Positions 17,178-26,347 are shown, counted from the first letter of the stretch. The stretch: 64,000 bases of DNA from Streptomyces vietnamensis (GCF_000830005.1 NZ_CP010407.1:6894001-6958000); one strand, 5' to 3'. Notes: generated by a model not told the origin, from the sequence alone. A program made the numbers and translations.

Positions 17178-18110
17178 ATGGACGCACTCGCCGGACTCCT
17201 CGACGGGCCACGCGCCAAAGGCGCCTTCCTGCTCCGCATGATCATGGAACCGCCGTGGTCCGTGCGCATCGAGGACGAGGCCCCGATCTGCCTCATGTGC
17301 GTCACCGAGGGCGAGGCCTGGATCGTCCCCGACACCGGCGAACCCGTCCTGCTGCGCCCCGGGGACATCGCCATCGCCCGCGGCCCCGAGCCGTACACCG
17401 TCGCCCACGCCCCCGACGCCCCGCCCCGCGCCAGGATCGGCCCCGACGGCCGCTGCACCACCCTCTCCGGGGAGCCGCTCGCCCAGTCCATGCGCCTCGG
17501 CGTCCGCACCTGGGGCAACGCCCCCGACGGCGGCACCACGGTCCTCGTCGGCACCTACCTGATGGACGGCGAGGTCGGCCGCAGGCTCCTCGACGCCCTG
17601 CCGGGCCTCGTGCACCTGCCCGCCGACGTGTGGAACTGCCCCCTCATGCCCTTCCTCGACGAGGAGATCTCCCGCGACGAACCCGGCCAGAGCGTCGTCC
17701 TCGACCGGGTCCTCGACCTGCTGCTCATCGCCGCCGTCCGCGCCTGGTTCTCCCGGCCGGGGGCCGAGGCCCCCGCCTGGTACCGCGCGATGGGCGACCC
17801 GGTGGTCGGCCGGGCGCTCCGGCTGCTCCAGAGCGACCCCGCCCACCCCTGGACCGTCGCCTCGCTCGCCGCGAAGTCGGGCGTGTCCCGGGCCGCGCTC
17901 GCCCGCCGCTTCACCGAGCTCGTCGGGGAGCCCCCGATGGCGTACCTCACCGGCTGGCGGCTCGCGCTCGCCGCCGACCTGCTCCGCGAGACGGACGCCA
18001 CCGTCGAGTCCGTGGCCCGGCAGGTCGGCTACAGCGGCGCGTTCGCCCTGAGCGCCGCCTTCAAGCGCGTACGGGGCATCAGCCCGCAGGAACACCGGGG
18101 GCGCGGCTGA
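17178..18110 (+). CDS. AraC-family regulator with cupin-type sensor
   Basis: 310 residues. The N-terminal half is a cupin_6-like ligand domain (MCVTEGEAWIVPDTGEPVLLRPGDIAIARG). The last ~100 residues contain two helix-turn-helix motifs (WTVASLAAKSGVSRAALARRF and ATVESVARQVGYSGAFALSAAFKR) ending GISPQEHRGRG, the AraC signature. It shares a ~108-bp intergenic region with the divergent NmrA-like gene, its most likely target. Confidence 0.9.
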   Translation: MDALAGLLDGPRAKGAFLLRMIMEPPWSVRIEDEAPICLMCVTEGEAWIVPDTGEPVLLRPGDIAIARGPEPYTVAHAPDAPPRARIGPDGRCTTLSGEPLAQSMRLGVRTWGNAPDGGTTVLVGTYLMDGEVGRRLLDALPGLVHLPADVWNCPLMPFLDEEISRDEPGQSVVLDRVLDLLLIAAVRAWFSRPGAEAPAWYRAMGDPVVGRALRLLQSDPAHPWTVASLAAKSGVSRAALARRFTELVGEPPMAYLTGWRLALAADLLRETDATVESVARQVGYSGAFALSAAFKRVRGISPQEHRGRG

Positions 18111-18122
18111 CGGGCCCGGGTC

Positions 18123-18143
18123 ATGTTGCCGGACCGGCAACAT
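18123..18143. promoter_or_regulatory. 21-bp palindrome upstream of the methyltransferase
   Basis: ATGTTGCCGG, one base, CCGGCAACAT: two perfect 10-bp arms. It lies 13 bases after the AraC-type gene and 38 bases before the methyltransferase start. The one-base spacer argues against a terminator and for a dimeric repressor site. The bound protein is not identifiable. Confidence 0.6.
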
Positions 18144-18181
18144 TTCTGGCGCTCTCGGCCGTCCCGCCGCACCCTGGTGCC

Positions 18182-19096
18182 ATGAGCCAGCATCACGCGT
18201 CCCACCACGGCCACCAGCACGGCACCGGTCACGGTCACGGTCCCCACGACCACACCCACCTCGACTGGAGCGAGATGGCGCCGCTCCTGGAGCGGCAGGC
18301 CGAGGTCGCGAGCCCCGCCTACGCGGAGGCCGCGGCCTGGCTGGGCACCCTCGCGCCGGTGCAGGGCGTCCGCCGGATCCTCGACGTCGGCAGCGGCCCC
18401 GGGGTCGTGACCGGCCTGCTCGCCGAGGCGTTCCCGGCCGCCGAGGCGGTCGCCGTCGACGGCAGCCCCGAACTCCTCGCCCGGGCCCGGGCCCGCGCGG
18501 ACGCCCGTGGCCTCGGCGCCCGGGTCTCCACCCTCCACGCCGAACTCCCCGAAGGGATCGGCACCCTGGGGCAGGCCGACCTCGTCTGGGCGGGCAACTC
18601 CCTGCACCACATGGGCGACCAGAGCGCCGCGCTCGCGGAGTTCGCCGGCATCCTGAACCCTGGCGGCCTGATCGTCCTCGTCGAGGGCGGGCTGCCCCGC
18701 CGGCACCTGCCCCAGAACATCGGGATCGGCAGGCCCGGCCTGGAGGCCCGGCTCGACGCCGCCCACGCCGACTGGTTCGGCGAGATGCGCGCCGAGCTCC
18801 CGGACTCCAAGGACGAGCCGGACGACTGGCGGGCGCTGCTCGCCGGCGCCGGCCTCACCCCGGCCGGCACCCGCACTTTCCTCGTGGACGTCCCCGCGCC
18901 CGTCTCCCCGGCCGTCCGGGAGCTGGCCGTCGCCCACTACGAGCGCCTCCGGGACGGCCTGGCCGCCCGGCTCGACGCCGACGACAAGGAGACGCTCGAC
19001 CGGCTGCTCGACCCGGCCGACGCACTGTCCCTGCACCACCGCACGGACCTGTTCCACCTCACCGCCCACACCGTGCACACCGCCCGCAAGGGCTGA
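18182..19096 (+). CDS. SAM-dependent methyltransferase with histidine-rich N-terminus
   Basis: 304 residues. The first 26 residues contain 11 histidines (MSQHHASHHGHQHGTGHGHG and on), a pattern seen in metal-handling proteins. The rest is a class I methyltransferase: ILDVGSGPGVVTGLLAEAFP (motif I), AVAVDGSPEL, LVWAGNSLHHMGDQ and LNPGGLIVLVEGG. Substrate unknown. The histidine tail could bind Ni, Zn or Cu or localise the protein. A palindrome just upstream suggests specific repression, consistent with a stress- or metal-induced gene, but this is inference. Confidence 0.85.
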   Translation: MSQHHASHHGHQHGTGHGHGPHDHTHLDWSEMAPLLERQAEVASPAYAEAAAWLGTLAPVQGVRRILDVGSGPGVVTGLLAEAFPAAEAVAVDGSPELLARARARADARGLGARVSTLHAELPEGIGTLGQADLVWAGNSLHHMGDQSAALAEFAGILNPGGLIVLVEGGLPRRHLPQNIGIGRPGLEARLDAAHADWFGEMRAELPDSKDEPDDWRALLAGAGLTPAGTRTFLVDVPAPVSPAVRELAVAHYERLRDGLAARLDADDKETLDRLLDPADALSLHHRTDLFHLTAHTVHTARKG

Positions 19097-19127
19097 GCCC
19101 GGACGGGGCCCGGGTCAGGACACCGGC

Positions 19128-19592
19128 TCAGGACACCGGCTCAAGACGCCACCACTGGAACGGTGAGTCGGTGTCCTCCCACTGCTGGACGTTCCCCCCG
19201 TCCTCCTTCGACTCGTCGGCGACCTCCAGGAGCAGACCGCTGATGAAGCTCACCAGGGCCACCGTCCCCGGTGACTGGAGGTCCTGCTCGATGACCCACT
19301 CCTGAGCGCCGAAGTTGTTGGCCCTCCACTGCTGGATGTGCGCGCCGTTCTCCGTGGACGCGTTCGCGACGTCGAGCCGTTTGCCGCTGGCCGCGTTGAC
19401 CAGGTGGTAGAGCCCGCCGCCGTTCGGCACGGACGTGATGTGCCAGTGCTGGCCGGGAGTTCCGTTCCCGGTGCCCTGCTGGACCTTGGCCCCGCTGCGG
19501 CCCGACCCCTGGTACACCTCCAGGAGCAGTCCGCTGGCCACGTTCCGCAGCCGGTAGAGGCCCTCCTTCACGGGCTCCGGGGCACCGCTCAC
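19128..19592 (-). CDS. Ricin-type beta-trefoil (RICIN) domain protein
   Basis: 154 residues from a GTG with AGAAGGAG upstream. A single beta-trefoil with three repeats of the form LxNxxSGLLLEV ... Q-x-W: RNVASGLLLEV/QHWHI, VNAASGKRLDV/QQWRA and FISGLLLEV/QQWED. Such domains bind galactose-type sugars or xylan. There is no signal peptide and no fused catalytic domain, so it is a stand-alone intracellular or non-classically exported lectin. The stop codon lies in a short direct repeat at 19113-19143. Confidence 0.85.
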   Translation of the reverse strand: MSGAPEPVKEGLYRLRNVASGLLLEVYQGSGRSGAKVQQGTGNGTPGQHWHITSVPNGGGLYHLVNAASGKRLDVANASTENGAHIQQWRANNFGAQEWVIEQDLQSPGTVALVSFISGLLLEVADESKEDGGNVQQWEDTDSPFQWWRLEPVS

Positions 19593-19650
19593 CGTACCGA
19601 CTCCTTCTCTTCGCAGGGCAGTTGGGCAGCGCGACCGACACTGTCGCGCG

Positions 19651-19665
19651 CACCCCCAGGGGGTG
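19651..19665. promoter_or_regulatory. 15-bp palindrome between divergent genes
   Basis: CACCCCC-A-GGGGGTG, perfect 7-bp arms, 59 bases upstream of the RICIN gene and 54 bases upstream of the SUKH-like gene. Position suits a shared operator; no regulator is adjacent. Confidence 0.35.
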
Positions 19666-19719
19666 TCTCCGACTCTACGTCCCGGGTACGACAACAGCCC
19701 CACCTGGCACGATGGGCCG

Positions 19720-20994
19720 GTGACCGATCTCGATCTCCGTACCCTGCTCGACGACCCCGCCCAGGTCCTGCGCCACGACCGCGCCGAGCTCCGCGCCCGC
19801 CTCGACGCCCTGCCGGAGGAGCACGGTGGCGTCGGCCGCGAGGTGTTCACCCAGGCCGAGGCGGTCTTCGGGAGCGCCCCGGTGACGTCCGCCGAGTTCG
19901 CCTCCTGGCTGCACTTCGCCGCGACCGTCCTCGGCCACCGGGAGTACGCCGAGCGCGTGGCGGCCGCCGAACCGGGGCTGCCCTGGCGGACGGTGTGGGT
20001 CTGGTGGCGGCCGGTCGGCGCCCACGAGGCCGCCCCGAACCTCAGCGGCGACCGCTCCGCCGAGGTGTACGAGGCCGAGGGCACCCCGCTCCTGAAGGTC
20101 TGGGCCCTGTGGTGCGAGGACACCTGGTTCGACCTGGCCACCGGCCGGCGCAGGCCCGCCCCCGCCGAGGGCACGGCCGAACCGTACGAGGAGACCGAGC
20201 CGGACGGGCCCTGGCTGTTCGACGGCGACGACGAGTCCTGGGCGCTGCGCCACCCCGACTCCTGGGAGGAGCCGATCCCGCTGGACGGCGGCCGCTACGT
20301 CTTCCTCGACGCGCGCGGCGTGGCCGTGGTGGAGCAGAACGACGAGGCACTCGCCGACTGGCCGAGGGGCGGGGCCGATTCCTCCCGCCCGGCCCCGGCG
20401 GACGGCGGGCCGTGGTTCCGGCCCGGCACGAGACACGCGGAAGGACCGCTCACCGCGGCCCGGCTCGACGCGGTCTTCGGCCCCTCCGGGGTCCTCCGCG
20501 TCCCGGCGGCCGACCTGCCCGCGGCCCTGACGCACGCACCGACCCGGGCGCTGCTCGCCGAGGCCGGACTGCCCCGCCACTGGGCGGCGGGAGTCACGTC
20601 CTTCGCGGTCGCCGACGAGCTGCTGAGCCCAGGTCCCGAAGGCCTGCTGCGCGTCGGCGCGTTCGACCTCGGGTACTGCGACGCCGGGGAGGTCTTCGTC
20701 CACCCGGCGACCGGCGCCGTCGGAATGCGCCAGCCGGACGGCAGCCACGGCCCGGGCGGAGACGCCGTCTTCCCGCTCGTCCGCGACCTGGAGGCCTTCG
20801 TCCGGTTCCTGGAGGGCGTCCGCCGTCACATGGGCGCCTGCTGGGACCCGTACTCGGGGGAGGAGGGCGTGAAGGACTTCCTCCGCGCGATGGAGGCCGT
20901 CGACGCCGAGGCCCTCGCCGAGGGCGCACCCGGCGCCGAGGTCTGGGAGCACCTCTTCGCCTCGATCACCGAACTCGGCGTGGACGGCTACTGA
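19720..20994 (+). CDS. Large protein with C-terminal SUKH-like domain
   Basis: 424 residues from GTG (VTDLDLRTLLDDPAQ). The first ~200 residues are a soluble, tryptophan-rich region (TVWVWWRPVG, LLKVWALWCEDTWFDL) that I cannot name. Residues ~245-400 look like a SUKH-4-type domain: FGPSGVLRVPAADLP, AGLPRHWAAGVTSFAV, GEVFVHPATGAVGM and FVRFLEGVRRHMG. SUKH proteins are often immunity proteins to polymorphic toxins, but no toxin is adjacent. Confidence 0.65.
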   Translation: MTDLDLRTLLDDPAQVLRHDRAELRARLDALPEEHGGVGREVFTQAEAVFGSAPVTSAEFASWLHFAATVLGHREYAERVAAAEPGLPWRTVWVWWRPVGAHEAAPNLSGDRSAEVYEAEGTPLLKVWALWCEDTWFDLATGRRRPAPAEGTAEPYEETEPDGPWLFDGDDESWALRHPDSWEEPIPLDGGRYVFLDARGVAVVEQNDEALADWPRGGADSSRPAPADGGPWFRPGTRHAEGPLTAARLDAVFGPSGVLRVPAADLPAALTHAPTRALLAEAGLPRHWAAGVTSFAVADELLSPGPEGLLRVGAFDLGYCDAGEVFVHPATGAVGMRQPDGSHGPGGDAVFPLVRDLEAFVRFLEGVRRHMGACWDPYSGEEGVKDFLRAMEAVDAEALAEGAPGAEVWEHLFASITELGVDGY

Positions 20995-21002
20995 GAAGGC
21001 CG

Positions 21003-21026
21003 CGGCCGCACCCGCGGGTGCGGCCG
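21003..21026. terminator. Convergent hairpin between the SUKH-like and aldo/keto reductase genes
   Basis: CGGCCGCACCC and GGGTGCGGCCG form 11-bp arms around a 2-base gap, directly after the TGA at 20992-20994 and 17 bases before the convergent stop at 21043. No T-tract, as usual in Streptomyces. Confidence 0.65.
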
Positions 21027-21042
21027 CCGCGCCTTCGCGCGC

Positions 21043-21888
21043 TCAGGCGCCGACGTTGAACTCCGCCGGGTTCGGGCCCAGACGGCGGCCCTCGTCGAGG
21101 GCGGCGATCGCCGCCAGGTCCTCGGCGTCCAGCTCGAAGCCGAAGACGTCGATGTTCTCGCGGATGCGCGAGGGGGTGACCGACTTCGGGATCACCACGT
21201 TCCCCAGCTGGAGGTGCCAGCGCAGCACCACCTGGGCCGGCGTCCGTCCGTGCTTGCGGCCGATCGCGACGATCGCGGGGACGTCCAGGAGCCCCCTGCC
21301 CTGGCCGAGCGGCGACCACGCCTCGGTCGCGATGCCGTGCTTGGCGTGCGCCTCGCGCGACTCCGCCTGGGCGAGCTGCGGGTGCAGCTCGATCTGGTTG
21401 ACGGCGGGCACGACCGAGGTCTCGCCGATCAGCCGCTCCAGGTGCTCCGGGAGGAAGTTCGAGACGCCGATCGCCCGGGCGCGCCCGTCCGCGAGGATCT
21501 TCTCGAACGCCCGGTACGTGTCGACGTACGCGTCCTTCGCCGGCACCGGCCAGTGGATCAGGTACAGGTCGACGTGGTCGAGCCCCAGCTTGTCGAGGGA
21601 GGCGTCGAAGGCGCGCAGCGTCGAGTCGTAGCCCTGCTCGCTGTTCCACAGCTTCGTGGTGACGAACAGCTCCTCGCGGGGGATCCCGGAGGCGGCCACG
21701 GCCTCGCCGGTGCCCCGCTCGTTCTCGTAGATCGCCGCCGTGTCGATCGAGCGGTACCCGGCCTCCAGGGCCGTCGTCACGGCCGCCGCCGCCTCGGCGT
21801 CCGGCACCTGCCAGACGCCGAAGCCCAGCTGCGGCATCTCCACGCCGTTGTTCAGGGTGATCGAGGGAACGTTGCTGTCCGTGCTCAC
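21043..21888 (-). CDS. Aldo/keto reductase (2,5-diketo-D-gluconate reductase-like)
   Basis: 281 residues. NADPH-dependent TIM-barrel reductase with the catalytic tetrad visible: D and Y in RSIDTAAIYENERGTGEA, K in LFVTTKLWN, H in LYLIHWPVP. Signatures GVSNFLPEHLERL and VIPKSVTPSRIRENIDVFGFEL are those of AKR family 5. It reduces aldehydes or ketones; physiological substrate not predictable. Single gene with its own hairpin terminator on the 3' side. Confidence 0.92.
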   Translation of the reverse strand: MSTDSNVPSITLNNGVEMPQLGFGVWQVPDAEAAAAVTTALEAGYRSIDTAAIYENERGTGEAVAASGIPREELFVTTKLWNSEQGYDSTLRAFDASLDKLGLDHVDLYLIHWPVPAKDAYVDTYRAFEKILADGRARAIGVSNFLPEHLERLIGETSVVPAVNQIELHPQLAQAESREAHAKHGIATEAWSPLGQGRGLLDVPAIVAIGRKHGRTPAQVVLRWHLQLGNVVIPKSVTPSRIRENIDVFGFELDAEDLAAIAALDEGRRLGPNPAEFNVGA

Positions 21889-21976
21889 GTGGGATGGATC
21901 CTTACGTCGTCACTGGCTCTACGGAGGTACTCCCAGCGTCAACGATCACGGGCCGCTCCGCATTCCAGCCGGCCGG

Positions 21977-23800
21977 TCAGCCGTACAGCGCCGCGACCTC
22001 CGCCGCGTACGCCCGCTCGATCGCCTTCCGCTTCAACTTCAGCGAGGGGGTGAGCAGCCCGTGCTCCTCGCTGAAGGGATGCGCCAGGATCCGGAACGTG
22101 CGGATCGACTCCGCCTGCGAGACCAGCGTGTTCGCCGCCACCACCCCCCGCCGGATCTCCGTCTCCAGGGCCGGGTCGCGCACCAGCTGGGCCGGGGAGA
22201 GCGGCGCCCGCCCCTGCATCGCGAGCCAGTGCTCCACCGCCTCCTGGTCGATCGTCACGAGCGCGGCGATGTACGGCCGGTCGTTGCCGACCACGATGCA
22301 CTGGGCGATCAGCGGATGCGCCCGCACCCGCTCCTCCAGGGCGGTGGGGGAGACGCTCTTGCCGCCGGAGGTCACCAGGATCTCCTTCTTCCGCCCGGTG
22401 ATCGTCAGATAGCCGTCCGCGTCGAGGGCACCGATGTCCCCGGTGGCCAGCCAGCCGTCGTTGAGGACGGCGGCCGTCGCCTCCGGAGCGTTCAGATAGC
22501 CGGAGAAGACCTGGCCGCCGTGCAGCCACACCTCGCCGTCCTCCGCGATGTGCACCGTCGTCCCCGGGACCGGCTGGCCCACCGTGCCGTACTTGGTGCG
22601 CCCGGGCGGGTTCGCCGTGGCGGCGGCCGAGGACTCGGTCAGCCCGTACCCCTCGAAGACGGTGATCCCCGCGCCCGCGAAGAAAAGACCCTGCCTGCGG
22701 TCCATCGCCGAACCGCCCGACATCGCGTGCCGCACCCGCCCGCCCAGGGCCGCCCGCACCTTCACGTACACCGTCTTCTCGAAGAACTGGTGCTGCACGC
22801 GCAGCGCCGCCGAAGGGCCGGGACCGGTCCCGAAGGCCTTCTGCTCGAGCGCCTCCGCGTACGCGACCGCCACCTCCACGGCCTTGTCGAAGGGGCCCGC
22901 CTTCCCCTCGCCCTCCGCCTTGCGGCGGGCCGCGTGGAAGACCTTCTCGAAGACGTACGGCACGGCGAGCACGAACGTCGGCCGGAACGCCACCAGGTCG
23001 GGCAGCAGCTCGGCCGCCGCCATCACCGGCTGGTGCCCCAGCTTCACCCCGCCCCGGACCGCCGCGACCTCCACCATCCGCCCGAAGACGTGCGCGAGGG
23101 GCAGGAACAGCAGCGTCGAGGCCTGCTCGTCGGGCCGGGAGCGGAACACCGGCTCCCAGCGGCCCATCACCATGTCCGTCTCGAACATCAGGTTCGCGTG
23201 GGTGATCACACAGCCCTTGGGGCGGCCCGTCGTCCCCGAGGTGTAGATGACCGTCGCCACCGTCTCCGGGGTCACCGCCCGCCGGTGCCGGTGCACGACC
23301 TCCTCGTCGATCTCCCGGCCCGCCGCCGTCAGCTCGCCCACCGCGTCCGCGTCCAGCTGCCACAGCCGCTGGAGCCGGGGCAGCCGGTCGATCACCGAGC
23401 CGATCGTCATCGCGTGGTCCTCGTGCTCCACCACGCAGGCCGTGACCTCGGCGTCGTGCAGCATCCAGAAGACCTGCTCGGCGGAGGACGTCGGATAGAC
23501 CGGCACGGGCTGCGCGCCCAGCGTCCACAGCGCGAAGTCGAAGAGCGTCCACTCGTACCGGGTCCTGGCCATGATCGCGACCCGGTCGCCGAACCGCACG
23601 CCCTGCGCGATCAGCCCCTTCGCGAGACCCACGACCTCGTCCCGGAACCGGGCGGCGGTCACGTCGTGCCACTCCCCGTCCGGGCCCTTGCGGCCGAAGG
23701 CGATCCGGCCCGGCTCGGCGAGGGCGTGGTCGAACACGGCGTCCGCCAGACCGCCGACCTGAGGCGCCGCCTCGACGGGCGGCACGGTGAACTCGCGCAC
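21977..23800 (-). CDS. Long-chain fatty acid-CoA ligase (FadD15-like)
   Basis: 607 residues. AMP-forming acyl-CoA synthetase: P-loop VIYTSGTTGRPKGC, VFEGYGLTESSA, LNDGWLATGDIGALD and the C-terminal-domain hinge GRKKEILVTSGGKSVSPTALE with the catalytic lysine region. The long insertions and the start MREFTVPPVEAAPQVGGLAD fit actinobacterial FadD15-type enzymes that activate long-chain fatty acids for beta-oxidation or lipid synthesis. Cytosolic, peripheral to membrane. Monocistronic. Confidence 0.92.
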   Translation of the reverse strand: MREFTVPPVEAAPQVGGLADAVFDHALAEPGRIAFGRKGPDGEWHDVTAARFRDEVVGLAKGLIAQGVRFGDRVAIMARTRYEWTLFDFALWTLGAQPVPVYPTSSAEQVFWMLHDAEVTACVVEHEDHAMTIGSVIDRLPRLQRLWQLDADAVGELTAAGREIDEEVVHRHRRAVTPETVATVIYTSGTTGRPKGCVITHANLMFETDMVMGRWEPVFRSRPDEQASTLLFLPLAHVFGRMVEVAAVRGGVKLGHQPVMAAAELLPDLVAFRPTFVLAVPYVFEKVFHAARRKAEGEGKAGPFDKAVEVAVAYAEALEQKAFGTGPGPSAALRVQHQFFEKTVYVKVRAALGGRVRHAMSGGSAMDRRQGLFFAGAGITVFEGYGLTESSAAATANPPGRTKYGTVGQPVPGTTVHIAEDGEVWLHGGQVFSGYLNAPEATAAVLNDGWLATGDIGALDADGYLTITGRKKEILVTSGGKSVSPTALEERVRAHPLIAQCIVVGNDRPYIAALVTIDQEAVEHWLAMQGRAPLSPAQLVRDPALETEIRRGVVAANTLVSQAESIRTFRILAHPFSEEHGLLTPSLKLKRKAIERAYAAEVAALYG

Positions 23801-24112
23801 TGACCTGCTCCTCGACGGCTCGTGGCTGGAAAAGCCCGTTGTCGCACTCCGTACGGCGCCGGTGACGGTACCCCACGCGACCGGCCGGTGGGAGGGCCTT
23901 CACCAAGCCGGGACATTCCGCGTTCGCACAGGTCAGGGCCGGTGAGGCAGCCGAGTCGGGGGCGTCTCGCCCGCAATACTGACCCGACGGTAAGTACTCC
24001 GGGGCCGAATCTCCACGGAATCTGTACGGGCCGCTCACGCCCCCGACCCGGAAGCACCGCAGTGGCGCCTTCTCGCCCCATGCTCCCCCGGGGCGCCGCA
24101 AGCGGTTACCTA
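23801..24112. other. Intergenic region upstream of the acyl-CoA ligase
   Basis: No gene seen. It holds the presumed promoter of the minus-strand ligase gene. Beyond it toward 24262 lies the tandem repeat attached to the LysR gene. Confidence 0.5.
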
Positions 24113-24262
24113 CGGTTCGGCGAGGTCGGCGCCGCCGGTTCGGCGAAGCCTGCGCAGTCGGTCGCCGACCGGTTCGGCGAAGCCCGTACAGCCCGGTCGC
24201 CGACCGGTTCGGCGGAAGCCGGTACAAGCCCGGTCGCCGCCGGTTCAGCGAGGCCTGTGCAG
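24113..24262. repeat. 34-36-bp tandem repeat at the 3' end of the LysR gene
   Basis: Units start CGGTTCGGCGA and end near GTCGCCGAC. Starts at 24113, 24136, 24170, 24205 and 24241 (spacing 23, 34, 35, 36). The last copy contains the stop codon and final codons (GDRLHRPR) of the LysR gene, so the array grows outward from the gene end. Confidence 0.85.
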
Positions 24263-25111
24263 CCGGTCGCCGCCCGCCAGGATCGCCTCCGCGAGGGCGT
24301 CCGCCGCCTCCTGGCTCTCCCCGCCCCGGCGCCCCTTGCGCAGGACGAAGCCCACGTCCCCGAGCTCCGGAAGCCCCGCGCGGGCCGGCACCGGGACGAG
24401 CCCCGGCGGCACCAGGCCCCGCGTGTGCGCCATCACCCCGAGCCCCGCGCGGGCCGCCGCCACGTTCGCGCTCAGGCTGGAACTCGTGCACGCGATCCGC
24501 CACGCCCTGCCCTGCGCCTCCAGCGCCTCCAGGGCCCGCGCCCGGGTGATCCCCGGCGGCGGGTACAGGATCAGCGGCACCGGACGGTCCGGGTCGAGCC
24601 GCAGCCCCGGCGCCCCGATCCAGATGAGCGTGTCCTCCCACACGAGCCGGCCCTCGCTCTCCGCCCCGCGCCGCTTGGCCAGGATCAGATCGAGACGGCC
24701 GGCCGCGAGCCGCGCCTGGAGCGTCCCGGACAGTTCGACCGTCAGCTCCAGGTCGACCTCGGGGTGCTCGCGCCGGAAGGACTCCAGGATCTCCGGCAGC
24801 CGGGTCGTCACGAAGTCCTCCGACGCGCCGAACCGCAGCCGCCCGCGCAGCCGCGTCCCGCCGAAGAAGGCCGCCGCCCGCTCGTGCGCCTGGAGGATCG
24901 TGCGCGCGAAACCGAGCATCGCCTCGCCGTCCTCCGTGAGCTCCACGCGATGCGTGTCGCGGGCGAACAGCGGCCGGCCCGTCGCCTCCTCCAGGCGCCG
25001 CACGTGCTGGCTGACGGTCGACTGGCGAAGGCCGAGCCGGTCCGCCGCGCGCGTGAAGCTCAGCGTCTGGGCCACGGCGAGGAAGGTGCGCAGCTGGGTG
25101 GGCTCGTACAC
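24245..25111 (-). CDS. LysR-family transcriptional regulator
   Basis: 288 residues from GTG. N-terminal winged helix-turn-helix with FLAVAQTLSFTRAADRLGLRQSTVSQHVRRLEEATGRPLF, then the periplasmic-binding-protein-like effector domain (RGRLRFGASEDFVTTRLPEIL, LDLILAKRR, GLGVMAHTRGL). Divergent from an SBF-type transporter with 113 bases between, the classic arrangement for a LysR regulator controlling a neighbouring transporter. Confidence 0.92.
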   Translation of the reverse strand: MYEPTQLRTFLAVAQTLSFTRAADRLGLRQSTVSQHVRRLEEATGRPLFARDTHRVELTEDGEAMLGFARTILQAHERAAAFFGGTRLRGRLRFGASEDFVTTRLPEILESFRREHPEVDLELTVELSGTLQARLAAGRLDLILAKRRGAESEGRLVWEDTLIWIGAPGLRLDPDRPVPLILYPPPGITRARALEALEAQGRAWRIACTSSSLSANVAAARAGLGVMAHTRGLVPPGLVPVPARAGLPELGDVGFVLRKGRRGGESQEAADALAEAILAGGDRLHRPR

Positions 25112-25224
25112 CCCACGACGTTATCGCGAATCATGATGACAGTCAGAGTGCTGTACGGGATTCCCGATCACCGGGCCGTGGCGCAGGATGGACACGCGCG
25201 ATCCCCGTAGGAGCACTGGAGCCC

Positions 25225-26319
25225 ATGACCCCCCGTACGCCCGGCCGTACCGCCCGCCGCCCCCTCCGCCTGCCGTCCTGGCTGCCCGTCGACGGGTACG
25301 TGCTCGCGCTGCTCGGCACGGTCGCCCTCGCCGCGCTCCTCCCCGCCTCCGGGGCCGCCGCGACGGTCACGGAAGGCGCGTCGACCGGGGCCGTCGCCCT
25401 GCTCTTCTTCCTCTACGGGGCCCGGCTCTCCACCCGCGAGGCCCTTGACGGCCTCAAGCACTGGCGGCTCCACCTCACCGTCCTCGGCTGCACCTTCCTG
25501 CTCTTCCCGCTCCTCGGCCTCGCCGCCCGAGGCCTCGTGCCCGGCGTCCTCACCCCCCAGCTCTACAGCGGCTTCCTCTTCCTCTGCCTGGTGCCGTCCA
25601 CCATCCAGTCCTCCATCGCGTTCACCTCGATCGCCCGGGGCAACGTGCCCGCCGCGATCTGCGCCGGCTCGTTCTCCTCGCTCGCCGGCATCGTCCTCAC
25701 CCCGCTGCTCGCGGCCCTGCTCCTCGGCAACAGCGGGGGCGGCCTCTCCGCCGACGCGCTCCTGAAGATCGTGCTCCAGCTCCTCGTGCCGTTCCTGGCC
25801 GGGCAGTTCCTGCGCCGCTGGGTCGGCGGCTTCCTCGTCCGGCACAAGAAGGTCCTCGGATACGTCGACCGCGGCTCGATCCTCCTCGTCGTCTACACCG
25901 CCTTCAGCCAGGGCATGGTCGCCGGCATCTGGCACCTGGTGACCCCCGCCCGGCTCGGCGCGCTGCTCGCCGTCGAGGCCGTGCTCCTCGCGGTGATGCT
26001 GGCCCTGACCTGGTACGGGGCCGGGCGCCTCGGCTTCGACCGGGCCGACCGGATCGCGATCCAGTTCGCCGGCTCCAAGAAGAGCCTGGCGGCCGGGCTG
26101 CCGATGGCGAGCGTCCTCTTCGGCCCGCAGGCCTCCCTCGCCGTGCTCCCGCTGATGCTCTTCCACCAGATGCAGCTGATGGTCTGCGCGGTCATCGCGA
26201 AGCGCCGTTCGAGGGACCCGGAAGCGGCCGAGGAAACCGGAACCGGAGCCGTGGCCGGGCCCGCGGCGGCCGCTCCCGAACCCGTACGGGCCCCCGAGGT
26301 GCCGACGGCCGGCACCTGA
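25225..26319 (+). CDS. SBF-type (bile acid:sodium symporter-like) transporter
   Basis: 364 residues with about ten transmembrane helices. Residues GAVALLFFLYGARLSTREALDGLKHWRLH and LVPSTIQSSIAFTSIARGN, then IAIQFAGSKKSLAAGLPMA, are the hallmarks of the SBF-like (PF13593, SLC10A7) branch. These move organic anions, possibly coupled to sodium. The C-terminal ~35 residues are low-complexity Ala/Pro/Glu. Under likely control of the divergent LysR protein. Confidence 0.88.
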   Translation: MTPRTPGRTARRPLRLPSWLPVDGYVLALLGTVALAALLPASGAAATVTEGASTGAVALLFFLYGARLSTREALDGLKHWRLHLTVLGCTFLLFPLLGLAARGLVPGVLTPQLYSGFLFLCLVPSTIQSSIAFTSIARGNVPAAICAGSFSSLAGIVLTPLLAALLLGNSGGGLSADALLKIVLQLLVPFLAGQFLRRWVGGFLVRHKKVLGYVDRGSILLVVYTAFSQGMVAGIWHLVTPARLGALLAVEAVLLAVMLALTWYGAGRLGFDRADRIAIQFAGSKKSLAAGLPMASVLFGPQASLAVLPLMLFHQMQLMVCAVIAKRRSRDPEAAEETGTGAVAGPAAAAPEPVRAPEVPTAGT

Positions 26320-26347
26320 TGATCATCCGGGCCGCTACGGTGCTCCC

